A program made the position numbers and the translations under genes. Shown in pieces: positions 59,862-64,000 of a stretch of DNA of 64,000 nt (position 1 is its first letter; the number at the start of each line of letters is the position of its first letter). Under the pieces are notes generated by a model. The model was not told where the DNA came from. It was given only the letters and a program-made list of their open reading frames with translations, and searched no databases. Source of the DNA: Planctomycetota bacterium (lineage in GTDB: Bacteria; Planctomycetota; Brocadiia; SM23-32; JAKLEA01); contig JAKLEA010000009.1 of the NCBI GenBank assembly GCA_022711755.1, forward strand, positions 124,001 through 188,000, given 5' to 3'.

Positions 59862-62021
59862 CTATTGTGAATGGGAAGGATGCTTTGTTTCGCGCGCCGT
59901 CAGTTCATCATTCAGCCGTCGCGCGCCGGCGTTTATCGGATCTGTCTTCAGAATTCTTTCAATAAGTGTTCGGGCCTCGTGGAATCTGTTCAACGCAATC
60001 AGGCATCTGGCCTCGATCAATATGTGGTTGTTATTGTTCGGTTCAAGACGCCTTGCTCTGCGGATTGCGGCAAGACTCTCCCCAATCCTTCCCGTCTCAA
60101 GCAGGCATATGGCGATGTTCGCGCAGGTTCCCGCCTCGCCGTGCCCCATGACAAGACATTTCTGGAAATGCGAGAGGGCCGTGTCATAATCGGCGGCAAC
60201 GAGCCGGAGAACCCCGAGCAGAAATACTGCGGTTGAACAGCCCGGGTCTTCATTGATCTTTGCCTGTAATTCCGATTCTACTTCAGGAGTTTGCTCAGGG
60301 CGCGGCGGGTGAGCTAGGAACACCAGCGGACAGGAGTTGTGAAACTGTCTGGACTTGATGATGGCCGCGTTGGCGGGAATATTACGGACTGCGATCAGCG
60401 CCGTGTTGTCCCAATAGACGATCTTCCATGCGTTGTTGCCGAACAGATGTGTCAGCAACATCCGAGAGGGATCATAATGCAGGAAAAGCACATTGATATC
60501 CCAGGCGTCCAGGACTTGACTCAACACCGGACTGGATTTCCCGGAAGCGTCCAATTCAATTCCTGATGGTAGATATGGCGCGGTTTGTCCGTGAGGCACA
60601 GTCGTCCAGCCTTCAATAATCGCAAGCGCCGCGGCATAGATGCCGCTATCGCATACGTCGTTTCGTCCGTCAATGAAGAACTTGCGCGGATAAAGCTCCC
60701 ATGTAAGATATCCCCCCCATCCGTAACTGTTAAATATCCGGCCCTCAATTGGCTGGGTTTTCAGAAATCGGCAAGCTTTTACAGGCAGTGCGTAGTCATC
60801 AATATGCAGACTAAAGTCTCCGGAGGATATCCGGTAAACAGCGAGTCCCGTCAGCAGCGTGATAACTGAGATTAACGCAGTCCGGCGCAGGGCGATAGCG
60901 TGGCGGGAGAATGAATCATATGCGCAGATTGAGGCTCTGGCGAAAATTGTCAGGTGCCTTGCAAGGATGGGCGCGCAGGCGATGGCAAAGAATTCGACGT
61001 GTCGGACAGAACTGATCGCCAGCAGGCCAAATCCTGCGGTTACAAGTATTTCCGATAGTGTAACGCAACGATAATTGAGCGCAAGCAGCGCAACGGCGCA
61101 GATAATCATGGTCCAGAAGGGCCACATGCCCGGAATCCATGAGGGCGGCATCCATTCAACGATCCCACGGCTGTAGGCGAAGTTACGCGAGACAATCAGG
61201 AAATATGAATGCGATTTAATTCCAAAAGGATTTATCAGCGTTGCCGTCAGGCAGAATATCATAAGGACGATCCAGAATTTTGTTTGAGCGCCTGAATTGC
61301 GCAGACCGGCAATATTACGTCTTTTGCCATATAAAAGGGTGGATAGGATGGAATCGGTTGTATGAGCGCTCAATACACAAAGACCTATCAGGAAGCCTAC
61401 ATGCAAATTTGCCCACAATACAAAGATAACCGGCAATATGAAAAAGGTTGCCTTATCACTCCGCTTCATTTTGTGTTCAGGACAATCCTTGTTGCCTGAA
61501 GCCTGCATTCGCTGCCGTTGAAGCTCAGATATCAGGCATATGACGGCCAAGAGTCCCCATGAGAAGACAAATGGGCGGGTTACCAGGCGGTGATGAAGGT
61601 TTATGAGAAGAATGACCGCTGACAGTCCTGCGGCAATTCGAGATCCGCCGCCCGTTCGCGCAGTAAAATAAGTCAGGGCGGCAGTAAAGGCCAGCATTGC
61701 TGCCCGAAGGATTATCAGCGCGGAAACTCCGCCGGCGCGGTAGACAAGGTAGAAGAGGGTTCCGGAGAGCCAGGAATGGTTGACCCATTCGCGTCCGTCG
61801 GCGGTGTATGTGAACAGGTCGGTTCGTGGGATGGAGAAGGTTCGCGCGACTTCGCGCCCGTAACTCAGATGCGTCCAGAGGTCGGCATCGCGTTCTGATG
61901 TGACGCCGTATATGAAGGCGCAGAAAACTATCAGGCTTATCCAAGCCGAATCCGCGCGGCGATCATGAGCATGTATGTCCGGAGCAGTGGAATTACTGTT
62001 GTCTTCTTGCTCCTGGACCAT
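59862..62021 (-). CDS. Polytopic membrane protein with C-terminal TPRs
   Basis: 719 aa. About ten to twelve membrane helices (SLIVFCAFIYGVTSERDADLWTHLSYGREVART; FFILPVIFVLWANLHVGFLIGL; TLSEILVTAGFGLLAISSVRHVEFF) give a GT-C-like glycosyltransferase plan; the periplasmic DADLWTHLSYGRE loop near the N terminus has the acidic residues often seen in such enzymes. Residues from about 600 contain tetratricopeptide repeats (GEAGTCANIAICLLETGRIGESLAAIRRARRLEPN). It resembles the protein at 41119 in overall plan but not closely in sequence. Convergent with the secreted protein at 56599, only 8 nt between stops. Confidence 0.8.
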   Translation of the reverse strand: MVQEQEDNSNSTAPDIHAHDRRADSAWISLIVFCAFIYGVTSERDADLWTHLSYGREVARTFSIPRTDLFTYTADGREWVNHSWLSGTLFYLVYRAGGVSALIILRAAMLAFTAALTYFTARTGGGSRIAAGLSAVILLINLHHRLVTRPFVFSWGLLAVICLISELQRQRMQASGNKDCPEHKMKRSDKATFFILPVIFVLWANLHVGFLIGLCVLSAHTTDSILSTLLYGKRRNIAGLRNSGAQTKFWIVLMIFCLTATLINPFGIKSHSYFLIVSRNFAYSRGIVEWMPPSWIPGMWPFWTMIICAVALLALNYRCVTLSEILVTAGFGLLAISSVRHVEFFAIACAPILARHLTIFARASICAYDSFSRHAIALRRTALISVITLLTGLAVYRISSGDFSLHIDDYALPVKACRFLKTQPIEGRIFNSYGWGGYLTWELYPRKFFIDGRNDVCDSGIYAAALAIIEGWTTVPHGQTAPYLPSGIELDASGKSSPVLSQVLDAWDINVLFLHYDPSRMLLTHLFGNNAWKIVYWDNTALIAVRNIPANAAIIKSRQFHNSCPLVFLAHPPRPEQTPEVESELQAKINEDPGCSTAVFLLGVLRLVAADYDTALSHFQKCLVMGHGEAGTCANIAICLLETGRIGESLAAIRRARRLEPNNNNHILIEARCLIALNRFHEARTLIERILKTDPINAGARRLNDELTARETKHPSHSQ

Positions 62022-62073
62022 TGTTATGACTCAGAACGTGTAACAGGCGAGATCGGCGACGCCCTGCCTGAAC

Positions 62074-62115
62074 GCAAAAAAACATGCGGGGGCGCGGCTT
62101 GCCGCGCCCCCGCAT
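62074..62115 (-). terminator. Intrinsic terminator of the alpha-mannosidase gene
   Basis: ATGCGGGGGCGCGG (62084-62097) pairs perfectly with its complement at 62102-62115 around a CTTG loop, giving a 14-bp GC-rich stem. On the minus strand it is followed by a tract of seven T (plus-strand A's at 62076-62082). It begins 42 nt after the stop codon at 62158, as expected for rho-independent termination. Confidence 0.9.
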
Positions 62116-62157
62116 TACGAGTCGAATCATCAATGTGCCGGAACGTCGCGCGCGGCG

Positions 62158-64000
62158 CTAGCCGATGCGGAAGGTCCTGATTTCGAAAGGCTTTATCTTC
62201 AGAACGAGGCTGCCGTCCTGCAGCGCCACGCCGGAAGCGCGATCCTCAAGCAGATCGCATTCCTCTGCGCGCTTGACCGGCAGGTCGAGGCGGATGCGGG
62301 CGTCGCATCGCTTGCCCTGCGTTTCATACACGCGTAGAATCCATCCGTTGTTGTCCTCCGCCTGCTTCAGAACTTCCAGTGCGACGTTAGGCGCGTCGCA
62401 CTTCACGAAGCACTTCGTTCCGGAGAGCTTGCCCTTGTTCTCGCTGAGCTTTACCGCGACAAAAGGACGGTTGAGTCGGTGCGCCTCTTCCACCACGCCC
62501 GCGCTGCGCCAGTCCCCCGCGTGGGGCATCATGGCATAGACGAACTTGTGTATTCCGCGGTCAGCGTCAGGATCAGGGCTGGTCGTCGCGCGCAGCAGCG
62601 TCAGTCGGAGACGATTGTGCAGGGCGTCGTAACCGTATTTGGAATCGTTGAGAATCGCCAATCCGAAGCCGGCCTCTCCAATATCGGCCCATCTGTGGCC
62701 ACTGACTTCGAAACGTTCTTCCTCCCACTTGGTATTGCGGTGGGTGGCGCGAGTTATGGCTCCGAAAGGTATTTCAAATGACGCTTCTCTTGCCAGCGCG
62801 TCGGCGTGGAAGGCGACCTTGAGCATCTTCATCGCCTCTCGCCAATCAACCGTAACGCGGCATTCCAGCGCCTTGCTTCCCGGCCTGAGGACCATGTCCT
62901 GTGTTATCCGGCTGTTGCCGAACAGTCGCTTTATTCGCAGGCACGCGCGGGCTGGGCCGGCCTCGACGACATGGATTGACTCAACATCGCGCACCGGCGT
63001 AAGCGTTCCTTCAGAGCAGGCGTGAACGTTCCATGCGTCTTCGCCTTCGGGGCCGTCATGGAACAATTGCAGGGCGTTACATGTTGCCCCGGGCTGAACG
63101 GTTTCGCGTCCGGTCGGCTTGTAAATCAGGCTGGAAACCTCGCCTGCCTCATCAATTGTCGCTTTCAGGAAAGCGTTTTCGATCTCCCGTTCGGAAATAC
63201 GCAGTTCCGAGGAGCCTTGCGCGCTTCCTTTGAGAATGCGGAAGGTCTTCCATCCGGCCGGGGGAACCCCTGATGCATCAAATACCAGCGCTGTTTCCGC
63301 GCCGGATTCGCTCACCTGCACCGGCACGACCTTGCCTTCGTCATCTTCAAGGTGGATGCCAGACTTGATATCGGTTTTCCCGGCCGGAAGGCTGACCTCG
63401 CCGCATCCGCCGAAGGCAAGGCTGTTGAGGACGACGATTGAGTCTGCTTTGACTTCGACAAGTCCGGCAAGCTCTCGGGCGGCTTGGTCCCTGACGGCGG
63501 TTGCCGTCTTCAATGCCTCTGTGTAACTTGCGCGGGCGTCCGATGCGACGCGCCCGATGCCGCTGCCGGGCAGGATGTCGTGGAACTGGTTGGTGAGAAC
63601 CGTCTTCCACACGCCGGCCAGTTGGTCTATTCTGACCTTTGCGCCGAGCATGTTGGCCAGTGAGCTGAAGGTTTCCGCTTCGCAGAGCGTCTGCTCACAT
63701 CGGCGATTCAGGAATTTCAGCGCGGCCTGCGTCGTTGAAACGCCGCGATGGGTTTCGAGGTAGAGTTCGCCGACCCAAACCGGAGCTTCGCGCTGCTGGC
63801 GGGCTAGGTCGTGGAAGAAGTCCGGCGCATGACCCATGCGACAGGTCGGCAGCCCGGGGAATTTCCGCGCCAGGCGGGCGCGCTTGATCATGTCAACCGT
63901 CGGGCCTCCTCCGCCGTCGCCGTGGCCGTATGGCTGCATTTTCAGCTTGCCGTCGCCCTTCGAGGCAAAGGCTTCCCACATTGTTATCATCGGCCCCGGC
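62158..64000 (-). CDS. GH38 alpha-mannosidase, N terminus beyond the window
   Basis: A minus-strand frame of more than 613 codons runs off the right edge, so the start and catalytic nucleophile region are missing. The visible part begins inside the catalytic half: YGHGDGGGGPTVDM, a signature of bacterial GH38 enzymes, then FLNRRCEQTLCEAETFSSLA, and TNQFHDILPGSGI, the second GH38 signature. The rest (from about residue 180 of the visible part) is the beta-sandwich C-terminal region that ends in an IKPFEIRTFRIG strand. The enzyme hydrolyses terminal alpha-mannose; retaining, zinc-dependent mechanism is known for the family. Not secreted as far as the visible part shows. A terminator follows the stop. 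Confidence 0.95.
   Translation of the reverse strand, partial: PGPMITMWEAFASKGDGKLKMQPYGHGDGGGGPTVDMIKRARLARKFPGLPTCRMGHAPDFFHDLARQQREAPVWVGELYLETHRGVSTTQAALKFLNRRCEQTLCEAETFSSLANMLGAKVRIDQLAGVWKTVLTNQFHDILPGSGIGRVASDARASYTEALKTATAVRDQAARELAGLVEVKADSIVVLNSLAFGGCGEVSLPAGKTDIKSGIHLEDDEGKVVPVQVSESGAETALVFDASGVPPAGWKTFRILKGSAQGSSELRISEREIENAFLKATIDEAGEVSSLIYKPTGRETVQPGATCNALQLFHDGPEGEDAWNVHACSEGTLTPVRDVESIHVVEAGPARACLRIKRLFGNSRITQDMVLRPGSKALECRVTVDWREAMKMLKVAFHADALAREASFEIPFGAITRATHRNTKWEEERFEVSGHRWADIGEAGFGLAILNDSKYGYDALHNRLRLTLLRATTSPDPDADRGIHKFVYAMMPHAGDWRSAGVVEEAHRLNRPFVAVKLSENKGKLSGTKCFVKCDAPNVALEVLKQAEDNNGWILRVYETQGKRCDARIRLDLPVKRAEECDLLEDRASGVALQDGSLVLKIKPFEIRTFRIG

Noticed and set aside
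1..64000. tRNA or rRNA genes
   Set aside because: I saw no acceptor/T-loop signatures or rRNA-like sequence on either strand by reading; a tRNAscan run would be decisive.

Overview
The window is 64 kb of GC-rich, gene-dense chromosomal DNA from a Gram-negative heterotroph that degrades glycans. I infer a member of the PVC superphylum (Planctomycetota, Lentisphaerota or a close relative). The evidence is a giant secreted protein with a planctomycete-style 'LESRxxL' N-terminal motif (31339-36201), a Tat-exported Gfo/Idh/MocA protein, GH106-type rhamnosidases beside a RhaT transporter, DapF and MurD for meso-DAP peptidoglycan, and LpxB plus a heptosyltransferase-like enzyme for an LPS outer membrane. 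No rRNA, tRNA or CRISPR array is visible, so phylum-level placement is tentative.

Layout. 1-1799: 3'-truncated gene for a secreted beta-helix protein. 2026-3485: remnant of an IS4-type transposase abutting an apparently intact IS1595-family element. 3751-9741: sugar ABC importer (binding protein plus two permeases, no ATPase), a GH99/WbsX-like protein and a beta-lactamase-fold hydrolase. 9742-11530: low-conservation island with hairpin repeats, a 56-aa protein and an AlbA_2/Schlafen-type protein. 11629-15357: dapF, a phosphohexomutase and a secreted protein. 15571-17691: secreted acetyl-xylan-esterase-like hydrolase. 17911-18369: XRE regulator. 18506-29017: five-gene minus-strand operon (rhaT, UroD/MtaA-like protein, GH106-like protein, GH106 rhamnosidase, Gfo/Idh/MocA), divergent from a secreted beta-helix protein (29302-31293). 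31339-36201: 1620-aa metalloprotease-adhesin. 36429-40376: NHL lipoprotein and a VWA membrane protein. 40373-52682: housekeeping and envelope genes (nadD, TPR membrane protein, GT9, cutA, DJ-1-like, guaA, a small membrane protein, lpxB, an MDR-MocA fusion, asnB). 53006-56529: OmpA-type lipoprotein, small lipoprotein, murD. 56599-62021: large secreted carbohydrate-binding protein and a convergent polytopic TPR protein. 62158-64000: GH38 alpha-mannosidase, cut by the right edge.

How it fits together. The 18.5-31.3 kb region looks like a rhamnoside-utilisation locus: secreted lyase- and glycosidase-like enzymes release rhamnose, RhaT imports it, and MocA- and UroD-family proteins probably modify the sugar. 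The ABC importer, esterase, GH38 and beta-helix proteins extend the theme of complex glycan turnover. The less expected signals are a tandem module inserted in the GH106 enzyme, a UroD/MtaA-type protein inside a rhamnose operon, a family of perfect hairpins closed by CTTG loops that has invaded gene starts, a binding protein tethered by two membrane helices, and palindromes in candidate promoter regions.
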